In this document: positions 17,166 through 23,383 of the stretch, one piece after another
How positions within the stretch are numbered: position 1 is the stretch's first letter
How the letters are laid out: every line of letters starts with the position of its first letter
Assembly: GCA_002314455.1 (NCBI GenBank)
Contig: DCFZ01000055.1
Span: 92,832-134,558, forward strand
Source of the DNA: Lentisphaeria bacterium UBA1791
GTDB taxonomy: Bacteria > Verrucomicrobiota > Lentisphaeria > Victivallales > Victivallaceae
Direction of reading: 5' to 3'
DNA length: 41,727 nt
Program-made: the position numbers and the translations under genes
Notes under the pieces: generated by a model
What the model was told of the DNA's origin: nothing
Database searches by the model: none
What the model saw: the letters and a program-made list of their open reading frames with translations, nothing else

Positions 17166-17230
17166 ATTGCTTCCTGCTGGTTATAATCGTTATTAAAATC
17201 GGTCTTATGCCGGACAAATCACATTCAAAT

Positions 17231-17294
17231 CAAAAAACGAAAAAAAACGAAAAAATCGGGGAAAACCCCGGCGACCCGTTGCCGGGCCGCCGGG
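17231..17294 (-). terminator. Intrinsic terminator of the sugar isomerase gene
   Basis: On the minus strand a 12-bp stem (17294-17283 with 17278-17267) closes a GCAA tetraloop of the GNRA type (17282-17279), followed by a second small hairpin (CGGGGTTTTCCCCG) and long T-runs corresponding to the A-rich plus-strand bases 17231-17256. This is the clearest rho-independent terminator in the window and ends the LacI/isomerase transcript. Confidence 0.85.
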
Positions 17295-17314
17295 ATGTTC
17301 AGCGTCTCAAAGAA

Positions 17315-18373
17315 TTACTTCTTTTTGGCAACTTTCTTGGCGGCGGGTTTCGCCGCTTTCTTGGCGACGGGTTTCACCGCCGCTTTTTTGGCAACGGGTT
17401 TTGCCGCCGCTTTTTTGGCAACCGGCTTCGCCGCCGCTTTCTTGGCAGCGGGTTTCGCCGCTTTTTTGGTTTCGCCGAGCACGAAGCTCTTGACGAAGTT
17501 CAGGTTGTGGCCCATACCATCCTCGGTCGAGGGCAGTTCTTTCGGATACCAGTACTTCTCGTACTCATCGCTGACGTAGCCGGTGTAACCGACTTCCTTG
17601 AGGGCGGTGAGGGTTTCCGCCCAGCGGACGGTGCCTTTGCCCATCAGGCAGCTCTTTTTCTTGATCGGGAAACGCTGTTCGAGCGTCCAGTCCTTGACGT
17701 GGCAGTGGACGATGTAGGGCGCCGCGGCGTAGACCGCCTGCGCACCGCTCTCGACGCCGGCGAGTTCGACCCACGCGTAGTCAAAGAGGATGCCGACGTT
17801 CGCCATATTGATGTCCTGGATCAGACGGACGGTGTCGCGGATGCTCATCGTGATCGAGCCGACGTGCGTTTCGACCGCAATGCCGACGCCGAGGGTCGCC
17901 GCATACTTGGCAACTTCGCGGATGCCGGAAACAGTGCGGCTCCAGCAATCGCAGAACCAGGTGCCGCTGCCGATGACGGTCTGCTTCTTGCCCTTGGCAT
18001 CTTTGATCTCAACCGGGATCGCGGTGCTGAAAGGCTCGACGCCGCCGTAAACGCGGATCAACGGGCAGTGGAGGAGGTGGGCGATTTCGGCAACGCGCTT
18101 CAGATTCTTGATGACGCTGTCGCGCATTTCGAGGTTGACGAAGTTCTGGTAGTAGCTGACGAGGCAGGAAAATTCCATGCCTTCCTTGTCGGCCGCCGCG
18201 CGAATCTTGCGGCATTCGGCGTCGGTGATGGTCTCGCTGTTGATCTGGCCATCGGCGGCGACGCGCACTTCGATGCCGTCATAACCGATTTTCTTGAATT
18301 CTTTGATGACTTGGTAGATGTCCCACTGGGGAGCACCCATGGTGTGGCCCGAAAACTTGATTCGGTCGTTCAT
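17315..18373 (-). CDS. Sugar phosphate isomerase/epimerase with histone-H1-like C-terminal tail
   Basis: This 352-aa protein has an AP-endonuclease-2/xylose-isomerase-like TIM barrel (residues 1-301). Likely metal ligands are in AVETHVGS, GILFDYAWVE, HCHVKDW and VSDEYEKYW. Residues 302-352 are a basic low-complexity tail made of repeated KKAAAKPVA units and near variants, ending KKVAKKK; about 40% is Lys. Such tails are typical of bacterial H1-like DNA-binding proteins (HctB, AlgP), not isomerases. The tail is in frame, with the terminator directly after it, so it is not a frameshift artefact. It follows the LacI gene by 64 bases, with ribosome binding site AAGGAG. The enzyme family is secure; the tail's function is unknown. 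Confidence 0.9.
   Translation of the reverse strand: MNDRIKFSGHTMGAPQWDIYQVIKEFKKIGYDGIEVRVAADGQINSETITDAECRKIRAAADKEGMEFSCLVSYYQNFVNLEMRDSVIKNLKRVAEIAHLLHCPLIRVYGGVEPFSTAIPVEIKDAKGKKQTVIGSGTWFCDCWSRTVSGIREVAKYAATLGVGIAVETHVGSITMSIRDTVRLIQDINMANVGILFDYAWVELAGVESGAQAVYAAAPYIVHCHVKDWTLEQRFPIKKKSCLMGKGTVRWAETLTALKEVGYTGYVSDEYEKYWYPKELPSTEDGMGHNLNFVKSFVLGETKKAAKPAAKKAAAKPVAKKAAAKPVAKKAAVKPVAKKAAKPAAKKVAKKK
17318..17470 (-). repeat. Short tandem coding repeats (Lys/Ala/Pro tail)
   Basis: Degenerate direct repeats of about 27 bases encode KKAAAKPVA-like units at the 3' end of the isomerase gene. Synonymous differences between units show they are not a recent expansion, but slippage remains possible between strains. 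Confidence 0.8.
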
Positions 18374-18437
18374 TTTTTTAACTCCTTTTTTAGTTATTGT
18401 TGAGGGCGCCGCGGATTTGCGGAATCCTCTTGAACGC

Positions 18438-19445
18438 TTAAAACAGACAACTTTTCCCCTTGACCACTTCGGCGGGGATGATGATGTTTTCCACTTTTTT
18501 GTTGCTTTTCAAAAGTTTAGCCATTTTCATCGCCGCCGAGGTCATCGCGTCGATGCGCGGATCAATGGTCGTCATTTCGGGGAAGAGAAAATCATCGAGC
18601 ACCGAGTTGCGGTCGTACCCGACGATGCCGATTTCGCCGGGGATTTCCAGCCGGCGCTTGTGCGCTTCGGTCATCATGTGCGCCGCCTGCAAATGGGTGC
18701 CGAAAAAGAAAGCGGTGCCGTTTTCCATATAGCGGTCGAGGAGCGCGCGGCACTCCTCCTGAATGACGCCGCCGGCGGGCATATCTACGACCGTCAGGCG
18801 TTTAACTTTGCCGTGTTTCAACCCCGAGGCAAAGCCGTCGATGCGGGATTTTTCCCGGCGGCTGACGTTTTCGCGGGAAATGACGACATAGTGTTGATAG
18901 TAGTTCCTGCGGGCGACCTCCAGCGCGAGCGCTTCGCACGCCTCGCGATCGTTGCCGGAGCAGGAAAGGATCCCCGCAATCTGCCGGTTCAGCAAAATGA
19001 CGTTGGCGAGCTTTTCCCGGTTGCGCGAGAGGAAGCGCTCGTCCGCTTGCGCCGTGCCGAGGATCAGCACCGCGTCGAATTTTGCGCACTGTGCGATCTT
19101 GAAGTTTTTGGAAAGTTCCCCGGGGGTGAAGCGGTCAAACGTGAGGTCAAGTTTTTCCGTCGCATTGAGTTGCTCGATGGTGCGGTTGAAAATCGCCATG
19201 AAATCCGAATGTTGCGAAAAGAGCCACGGGCTGAGGATCAGCAACGACAAGGCGGCGCGGCGCTGTGACGCGAGCGCCTGCGCGACGCGGTCGGGCGAGT
19301 AGTGCATTTCGGCACAGGCGTCGAGCACGCGGCGGATAGTCTGCGCCGACAGCGAGACCGCCGAGGTCTTATTATTCAATATATAAGACACCGTCGCCTT
19401 GCTGACGCCGCTTGCTTTTGCGATATCGTTAATCGTTACAGGCAT
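18438..19445 (-). CDS. LacI-family transcriptional regulator
   Basis: This 335-aa regulator has an N-terminal helix-turn-helix VTINDIAKASGVSKATVSYILN (3-24), the hinge region VAQALASQRRAALSLLI (about 54-70), then a periplasmic-binding-protein-like sensor domain ending in a dimerisation segment. LacI proteins bind sugar or sugar-phosphate effectors. It is transcribed from TTGACT-17-TATGAT (19520-19492), and a LacI-type operator overlaps the transcription start, indicating autoregulation. The downstream sugar isomerase gene is 64 bases away and likely shares the transcript, so that gene and perhaps the Gfo/Idh cluster are probable targets. Confidence 0.93.
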   Translation of the reverse strand: MPVTINDIAKASGVSKATVSYILNNKTSAVSLSAQTIRRVLDACAEMHYSPDRVAQALASQRRAALSLLILSPWLFSQHSDFMAIFNRTIEQLNATEKLDLTFDRFTPGELSKNFKIAQCAKFDAVLILGTAQADERFLSRNREKLANVILLNRQIAGILSCSGNDREACEALALEVARRNYYQHYVVISRENVSRREKSRIDGFASGLKHGKVKRLTVVDMPAGGVIQEECRALLDRYMENGTAFFFGTHLQAAHMMTEAHKRRLEIPGEIGIVGYDRNSVLDDFLFPEMTTIDPRIDAMTSAAMKMAKLLKSNKKVENIIIPAEVVKGKSCLF

Positions 19446-19468
19446 GTTTTTTTACGAAATGCGTTTAC

Positions 19469-19482
19469 GTTAACCGGTTGCA
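19469..19482. promoter_or_regulatory. Candidate LacI-family operator
   Basis: Read on the minus strand TGCAACCGGTTAAC fits the LacI/GalR/CcpA consensus TGNAANCGNTTN, centred on an AACCGGTT palindrome (19472-19479) with the obligatory central CG. It lies 10-23 bases downstream of the LacI gene's -10, so bound repressor would block initiation. CGTTTACG at 19463-19470 may be a second half-site. Confidence 0.6.
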
Positions 19483-19491
19483 TGATGTTAT

Positions 19492-19520
19492 ATCATACAC
19501 CCAGTTATAGAAAAAGTCAA
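19492..19520 (-). promoter_or_regulatory. Promoter of the LacI regulator gene
   Basis: TTGACT (19520-19515) and TATGAT (19497-19492) are separated by 17 bases; each differs from consensus at one base. It reads toward the LacI gene. Confidence 0.65.
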
Positions 19521-19598
19521 ATTTTTTTTGCGCTTTTTTCAAAATATGAAGAAAAAAGAGAAAAATTGAAAAAAAATCATTTTTTTGCGATTTTTGAT
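19521..19598. promoter_or_regulatory. Phased A/T-tracts upstream of a consensus promoter (UP-element-like)
   Basis: Runs of 5-8 A or T occur at 19522-19529, 19534-19539, 19552-19557, 19561-19565, 19569-19576, 19580-19586 and 19591-19595, the last five centred roughly 9-10 bases apart. This predicts intrinsic curvature and alpha-CTD contacts just upstream of the -35 box. No gene is seen in 19446-19733 other than these regulatory elements and a 5' leader. Confidence 0.6.
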
Positions 19599-19627
19599 TT
19601 GACAAGCGAAAAAGATGGTGTTATAAT
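19599..19627 (+). promoter_or_regulatory. Perfect consensus sigma70 promoter
   Basis: TTGACA (19599-19604), an exact 17-base spacer and TATAAT (19622-19627) match the sigma70 consensus at all 12 positions. It is the only perfect one found in the window and drives the 80-aa gene at 19734. Confidence 0.88.
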
Positions 19628-19640
19628 TTATGGCGTACCG

Positions 19641-19675
19641 AAATGAAAGAGGTTCATTTTTCCGGAAACGCCGGA
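19641..19675 (+). promoter_or_regulatory. Two hairpins in the 5' leader of the 80-aa gene
   Basis: AAATGAA (19641-19647) pairs with TTCATTT (19653-19659) around AGAGG; TCCGG (19661-19665) pairs with CCGGA (19671-19675) around AAACG. With the start of transcription near 19634, the first stem begins only a few bases into the mRNA, an arrangement that protects other abundant mRNAs from 5'-end-dependent decay. Confidence 0.5.
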
Positions 19676-19733
19676 TGTGTTTTTACCCGGACACAGGTCA
19701 AAAACAAACAATAAATGATAAGGAAATTGAAAA

Positions 19734-19976
19734 ATGGCTGACAAAAAAGAAATCTTCGCTGACGGTATTGGTCAGATTCACTTCGCGGGCAACATGGTCC
19801 GTTTCGACTTCGTGACCCTGCAGCCCGAGGCTGACGGCAAGGCGCCGATTCCGCAGAGCAACGTCCGCATCATCATGCCGCCCCAGGGTTTCCTCGCGGC
19901 GTTCAACTCGATGCAGCAGCTGATCGACAAGCTCGTCGAAGCTGGCGTGCTCCAGAAGAACGAAGCTGCCAAGTAA
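19734..19976 (+). CDS. Conserved-looking 80-aa protein, apparently very highly expressed
   Basis: I do not recognise a named family with certainty. The 80 residues contain a beta-strand pattern (IGQIHFAGNMVRFDFVTLQ), a proline-flanked turn, a strand NVRIIMPPQGF and a helix FNSMQQLIDKLVEAGVL; this order (hydrophobic strand, DF, strand, MPPQ/SPQ, helix) resembles small DUF3467-type proteins. No signal peptide or membrane segment. All Phe codons are TTC, all Asn AAC and all Asp GAC, unlike neighbouring genes that use many TTT codons, and the gene sits behind a perfect promoter with ribosome binding site AAGGAA; together these indicate an abundant protein. It precedes a TibC-like glycosyltransferase gene by about 450 bases on the same strand. 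Confidence 0.85.
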   Translation: MADKKEIFADGIGQIHFAGNMVRFDFVTLQPEADGKAPIPQSNVRIIMPPQGFLAAFNSMQQLIDKLVEAGVLQKNEAAK

Positions 19977-19989
19977 TAACTTCCGGCAG
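19966..19989 (+). other. Stem-loop across the stop codon of the 80-aa gene
   Basis: CTGCC-AAGT (19966-19974) pairs with ACTT-(CC)-GGCAG (19979-19989), with an AATA tetraloop and a two-base bulge. There is no T-tract, so a 3'-end-stabilising or translation-related role is more likely than termination. Confidence 0.4.
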
Positions 19990-20009
19990 ATAAAACAAGG
20001 AACCGTGCG

Positions 20010-20315
20010 ATGAACGAAGTTCGTGAAAATCTGGTGATTTCGCTTGCCGGCGCTCTGCCGGAAAGCGGTGTTGCCTTTGGCTTTCACGGGGCGACTTCCG
20101 CCGGTTCCACCCGTAGTGTTGAGACTCCGGTAGAGGCTCTCCTCGCGGCGAGCAGCTACCGGATCCGGCACGTCGCGGAAACTTTTTGCTGTACGGTATA
20201 CGGGCTTTGCCGACGGGTAACGGCGATCGCACGCAACGTATGGCGCCGGGCGGAAAAATTTCTGCCTTTCCGGTTCGAGCGGCGCAGTCGGACAGTACTC
20301 GGTTGGCGGCTATAA
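20010..20315 (+). CDS. Uncertain 101-aa ORF in a hairpin-rich region
   Basis: The frame encodes 101 residues, starts with ATG 8 bases after AAGGA, and lies between the 80-aa gene and the glycosyltransferase gene on the same strand. The N-terminal half (LVISLAGALPESGVAFGF) looks protein-like; the C-terminal half is Arg-rich (RRVTAIARNVWRRAEKFLPF). No family is recognised. The DNA is unusually rich in inverted repeats, for example 20041-20067 and 20127-20162, so it may instead be a structured RNA or leader. Codon choice is mixed and does not resemble the optimised 80-aa gene. Treat as either a small gene or noncoding. Confidence 0.35.
   Translation: MNEVRENLVISLAGALPESGVAFGFHGATSAGSTRSVETPVEALLAASSYRIRHVAETFCCTVYGLCRRVTAIARNVWRRAEKFLPFRFERRSRTVLGWRL
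20041..20067 (+). other. Stem-loop inside the 19.98-20.43 kb region
   Basis: CGCTT (20041-20045) pairs with AAGCG (20063-20067); after one G/A mismatch CCGG (20047-20050) pairs with CCGG (20058-20061), closing a 7-base loop. Confidence 0.45.
20127..20162 (+). other. Two-part stem-loop inside the 19.98-20.43 kb region
   Basis: CCGGTAG (20127-20133) pairs with CTACCGG (20156-20162). Across a symmetric AG/AG internal loop, GCTC (20136-20139) pairs with GAGC (20150-20153). A further 7-bp hairpin, GGCGGAA and TTCTGCC with loop AAAT, lies downstream near 20248-20265. Confidence 0.5.
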
Positions 20316-20361
20316 AAAATTGCCGCTTGCTTTAGGTCTCTTGCTTTTGAAGATCTGAAGT

Positions 20362-20410
20362 TGCGAACTTAGTCTTGCTTTCGGTAAAAGCAGTATTAAG
20401 TTCGCATTTT
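20362..20410 (+). terminator. Terminator/attenuator-like hairpin before the O-heptosyltransferase gene
   Basis: A perfect 10-bp stem, TGCGAACTTA (20362-20371) with TAAGTTCGCA (20397-20406), encloses a small internal loop and an inner 6-bp stem, TGCTTT (20376-20381) with AAAGCA (20387-20392), and is followed by TTTTCAATTTT. It ends 20 bases before the glycosyltransferase ATG. Partial termination here would make far more of the 80-aa protein than of the enzyme. Confidence 0.65.
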
Positions 20411-20430
20411 CAATTTTAAGGGACTAAAAA

Positions 20431-21759
20431 ATGGCTGACGATTCCAAAAAATACACTTATTCCTTTGCCGCGGCGCCGATGATGGCGCCGATGAATACGG
20501 CATTCAACATTCAGGGCTTTCAGGCCGCACCGCAGGCGCAACCGACGCCGCCCATCGGGCCGGAGATCGGTCCCGATCCCCGCAATGCGACGGCATTGGT
20601 TCATCTGCCCCCGGTACCCGGTATTGACCTCGGGCACGGCCTCCATCTTGACTTCTGTCACGGTTTCCGATTGACGGCGCCGAAAAACTCCCGGCTTCAC
20701 GTCCGCGGAATTGACCTCGACAGCGGCGTGTTGCTTGAGGAGTACAACTTCAACGGCGACGGCATGCTCGTTTCCGAGCGCAAGTATTTCATCCCGTGGC
20801 GAGTCGAAGTTTTCGACGAAAATGGCGTGTTGATCGCGTCGCACGATTACGACTGCCGCGATCAGGAAGTGACGATCGTCGTCCCGGACGGCGGTCTCGG
20901 CGACAATCTTGCGTGGATGCCTTATGCGGAGGAATTCCGCAAGGCGCGCAACTGCAAACTCACCTGTGTCTGCGGCGAGTGGCTGATCCGCATCGTTTCC
21001 AAGAACTACCCCGAGATCAAGTTCGTCCCGGTCGGGACGGAGCCCAACATCGTCGGCTACGGTTGCTATTTCTGCGCGATCTTCCCCAAGGAACGCAAAA
21101 GCTGGCGCCCGTCGGATCATCAGAATTTCGGCATGCAAGGATCGGTCGCAAAACTGCTCGGTCTGCCGCCGGAACCCTGTCAGGTGAAATTGACGCTCGA
21201 TGCGCCGCGGCCTTTCCCCGAGCCGTTTGTCTGCATTTCGGCGATGGCGACCAACCCCTCCAAGCATTGGAATTATCCCGACGGCTGGAATACCGTCATC
21301 CGGGAATTGAAACAGCGCGGATACCGCGTGCTGGTGATCGACCGCGATCATACGTTGCAGTATGGACCGATGAAAATTTCGGTGCCGAGTGAAGCGGAAG
21401 ATTTCACCGGCCGCAAGCCGTTGACGGAACGCATCGCCTTGCTTCAGCATGCGGCGTTTTTCATCGGCTTGCCGAGCGGCTTGAGCTGGCTGGCGTGGAA
21501 CTGCCGAATCCCCTGCGTGATGATTTCCGGCTTTACGCTCGACGGTTCGGAATTCCCGACGCCGTACCGGGTGACGAATTTCCACTTCTGCCACGGATGC
21601 TGGAATGACAGCAATCTTTTCTTTGATATGAAAGTGCCGATCTGGTGTCCGCGCCACCTCGGTACGCCGCGCGAGATCGAGTGCACCAAGGTCATCACCC
21701 CCAAGATGGTGATGGCGGCGATCGACCGCATCCCCGGCGTTTTGCCGCACAAAGATTAA
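20431..21759 (+). CDS. TibC/BAHT-like O-heptosyltransferase (autotransporter heptosyltransferase family)
   Basis: This 442-aa protein matches the bacterial autotransporter heptosyltransferase layout: an N-terminal beta-rich domain (VEVFDENGVLIASHDYD), then a GT-B fold with GGLGDNLAWMPYAEEFRKA where GT9 enzymes have LGD, a donor-site GLPSGLSWLAWNC, and a C-terminal four-cysteine finger, Cys387-X2-Cys390-X15-Cys406-X11-Cys418, like the iron finger of TibC. Known members add ADP-heptose to serines of AIDA/TibA-type adhesins. Here the first 65 residues are a Pro/Ala/Met-rich extension (AAAPMMAPMNTAF) not typical of TibC. No autotransporter gene is in the window. Ribosome binding site AAGGG. The YbaK gene starts directly after its stop. 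Confidence 0.85.
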   Translation: MADDSKKYTYSFAAAPMMAPMNTAFNIQGFQAAPQAQPTPPIGPEIGPDPRNATALVHLPPVPGIDLGHGLHLDFCHGFRLTAPKNSRLHVRGIDLDSGVLLEEYNFNGDGMLVSERKYFIPWRVEVFDENGVLIASHDYDCRDQEVTIVVPDGGLGDNLAWMPYAEEFRKARNCKLTCVCGEWLIRIVSKNYPEIKFVPVGTEPNIVGYGCYFCAIFPKERKSWRPSDHQNFGMQGSVAKLLGLPPEPCQVKLTLDAPRPFPEPFVCISAMATNPSKHWNYPDGWNTVIRELKQRGYRVLVIDRDHTLQYGPMKISVPSEAEDFTGRKPLTERIALLQHAAFFIGLPSGLSWLAWNCRIPCVMISGFTLDGSEFPTPYRVTNFHFCHGCWNDSNLFFDMKVPIWCPRHLGTPREIECTKVITPKMVMAAIDRIPGVLPHKD

Positions 21760-22245
21760 ATGGCAAAGCACGGTGTCAAGACCAACGTCTTGCGGTTGCT
21801 CGAATTGGCAAACGTCGATTACACGCCTTGTGAATACGACGTTGCCGACGGCTTGATCGATGCGCGCAGTATTGCCGCCAAGATCGGTCTGCCGTTTGAG
21901 CAATGTTTCAAGACGCTGGTGACGATCAATCCGCAAAAAGAGCATTTCGTTTTCGTCGTGCCCGCGACGAGCGAACTCGACCTCAAAAAGGCCGCCCGTA
22001 TTTCCGGCAGTAAAAGCATCGAAATGATCCCGCTAAAGGAGTTGTTGCCGACGACGGGGTATATCCACGGCGGCTGTTCGCCCGTCGGGATGAAAAAAGC
22101 GTTTCCGACTTTCATTGAGGAAAGCGCGCAGCTTTTCGACGAGATCAGCGTTTCAGGCGGCAAAGTGGGGTTGGTCGTCCGTTTGAATCCGGAAAAACTT
22201 GCCGCCATGATCGGGGCACAGTTCGCCGACGTTGTCGTGCTGTAA
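21760..22245 (+). CDS. ybaK: YbaK/EbsC-type Cys-tRNA deacylase
   Basis: This 161-aa protein is a single YbaK/ProX domain. Features are KTNVLRLLELANVDYTPCEYD at the N-terminus, QCFKTLVTI, the LKKAARISGSKSIEMIP loop with the family lysine, and the GYIHGGCSPVGMKK motif, where the conserved Gly-X-Cys/Ser-Pro-X-Gly loop forms the active site. It hydrolyses Cys-tRNA(Pro) and related mischarged tRNAs in the cytoplasm. Its ATG follows the glycosyltransferase stop with no gap and no visible ribosome binding site, suggesting coupled translation. It converges with the GT9 gene, leaving one base between stops. Confidence 0.93.
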   Translation: MAKHGVKTNVLRLLELANVDYTPCEYDVADGLIDARSIAAKIGLPFEQCFKTLVTINPQKEHFVFVVPATSELDLKKAARISGSKSIEMIPLKELLPTTGYIHGGCSPVGMKKAFPTFIEESAQLFDEISVSGGKVGLVVRLNPEKLAAMIGAQFADVVVL

Positions 22246-22246
22246 C

Positions 22247-23380
22247 TTAATTGCGCTCCGCTTTTTCGCTTGTTGCGTTTGCCAGCAATAACAGCTCTTC
22301 CCACACCGTTTCCGGTGGCATCTGCGTCATGCACATATGGTGCTTCAACGGGCACGTCCGGCGCAGGCACGGCGCGCATTCCGTCGGCGAGAGAATGAGG
22401 CTCCATTCTCCAATCGGGGCGGTCGATGTGTAATCGGTCGGGCCGAAAACGGTGGCGCCGGGAACTCCGAGCGCGGCGGCGAGGTGCATCGTGCCGGAAT
22501 CGTTGCAGACGGCGACGCGGGCACAGCTTAAAAGTTTCATCAGTTGCGCAAGATCGGTTTTGCCGCACGCGTTGACGGCGGCACGCTTGGGTAAATGAGC
22601 GAGGACTTCATCCCCGATGGCGGCTTCGCCCGAACTCCCGACGGCGACGACCGCACCGCCTGACTGAATCCATTTTTCGGCGATCACATGGTAGGCGTCG
22701 GCCCCGTAGCGCTTGGCGGCGCCGTATGCCGCGCCGGAAGCGAGAATCAGCAAATTTCTCTTTTCCGCAAACGGGATGAGCGTTTCCGGCAGCGTTACCG
22801 CGGGATCCAGTTGAAAGCCGACCATTTTGCCATCCCACGGCGCGGCGCCGAAAGCTTCAGCAAGGGCGTAGTAGAGATTGGCCTGATGAATCTTCATCGC
22901 CACGTGGCGCGGGCGCTCGGGCAGCGGCAGACTCCCCGCAAGCAAAAGTTTCCGGCAACGGGCGTCGTAGCCGAAAAGGCGGGGAATGCGGGCAAATTTC
23001 ATCATCAGCGCATCGCGGAAGGAGTTGTTGAAAAGCACGCCGACCCCGGCGCGGAAAACGCGGATCTTGTGCCGGATTTTATCCGACCAGAACTTGTGAG
23101 GGGCGTCCAGCGCGATCACCTGATCGACGATCTGCGGCAGGGCGCGGTAAAGCGGTTTTTGTCCGGCGGGCGCGATGACGGCGAGCGCGCAGTATTTCGG
23201 CAATGCCTGTTTGAATGCCGCCAATGCGGGTAACGCCATGATTGCGTCGCCGAGATGATTGGGCATGCGCACGATGATCCCGTTGCGCCAATCGGACTTG
23301 GCAACGTCAAAGCGGACATCGCTTTGGGGGGCAGGGTAGACGCCCGGAATGTCGAGATGCCGGATGATCTGCGCTTGCAT
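22247..23380 (-). CDS. Glycosyltransferase family 9 (heptosyltransferase II-like)
   Basis: This 377-aa GT-B enzyme has the N-terminal GIIVRMPNHLGDAIMALPALAAF and the C-terminal donor-binding NDSGTMHLAAALGVPGATVFG, as in WaaF-type ADP-heptose:LPS heptosyltransferase II. The C-terminal CAPCLRRTCP...C cysteine cluster is typical of WaaF homologues. It would extend the inner LPS core. It starts 3 bases after the ketoacyl synthase stop, so the two are co-transcribed. Together with the GT9 gene at 7712 the window encodes both classes of inner-core heptosyltransferase but at separate loci. Confidence 0.9.
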   Translation of the reverse strand: MQAQIIRHLDIPGVYPAPQSDVRFDVAKSDWRNGIIVRMPNHLGDAIMALPALAAFKQALPKYCALAVIAPAGQKPLYRALPQIVDQVIALDAPHKFWSDKIRHKIRVFRAGVGVLFNNSFRDALMMKFARIPRLFGYDARCRKLLLAGSLPLPERPRHVAMKIHQANLYYALAEAFGAAPWDGKMVGFQLDPAVTLPETLIPFAEKRNLLILASGAAYGAAKRYGADAYHVIAEKWIQSGGAVVAVGSSGEAAIGDEVLAHLPKRAAVNACGKTDLAQLMKLLSCARVAVCNDSGTMHLAAALGVPGATVFGPTDYTSTAPIGEWSLILSPTECAPCLRRTCPLKHHMCMTQMPPETVWEELLLLANATSEKAERN

Positions 23381-23383
23381 AGC

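Noticed and set aside
17318..17470. CRISPR-like short repeats
   Set aside because: The repeats are in-frame codons of a Lys/Ala/Pro tail with no spacers.
19630..19815. 61-aa frame over the 80-aa gene leader
   Set aside because: Starts within the promoter/leader and overlaps the real gene out of frame; no ribosome binding site.
20260..20300. tRNA-like GGTTCGAGC (T-loop-like) sequence
   Set aside because: The flanking bases do not form a T-stem, and no acceptor stem, D-arm or anticodon arm fits.
19977..20430. RNase P RNA, tmRNA or SRP RNA in the hairpin-rich interval
   Set aside because: None of the universally conserved core sequences of these RNAs could be found.
20416..21945. 509-codon minus-strand frame
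   Set aside because: Antisense to the TibC-like gene, whose family motifs are unmistakable.
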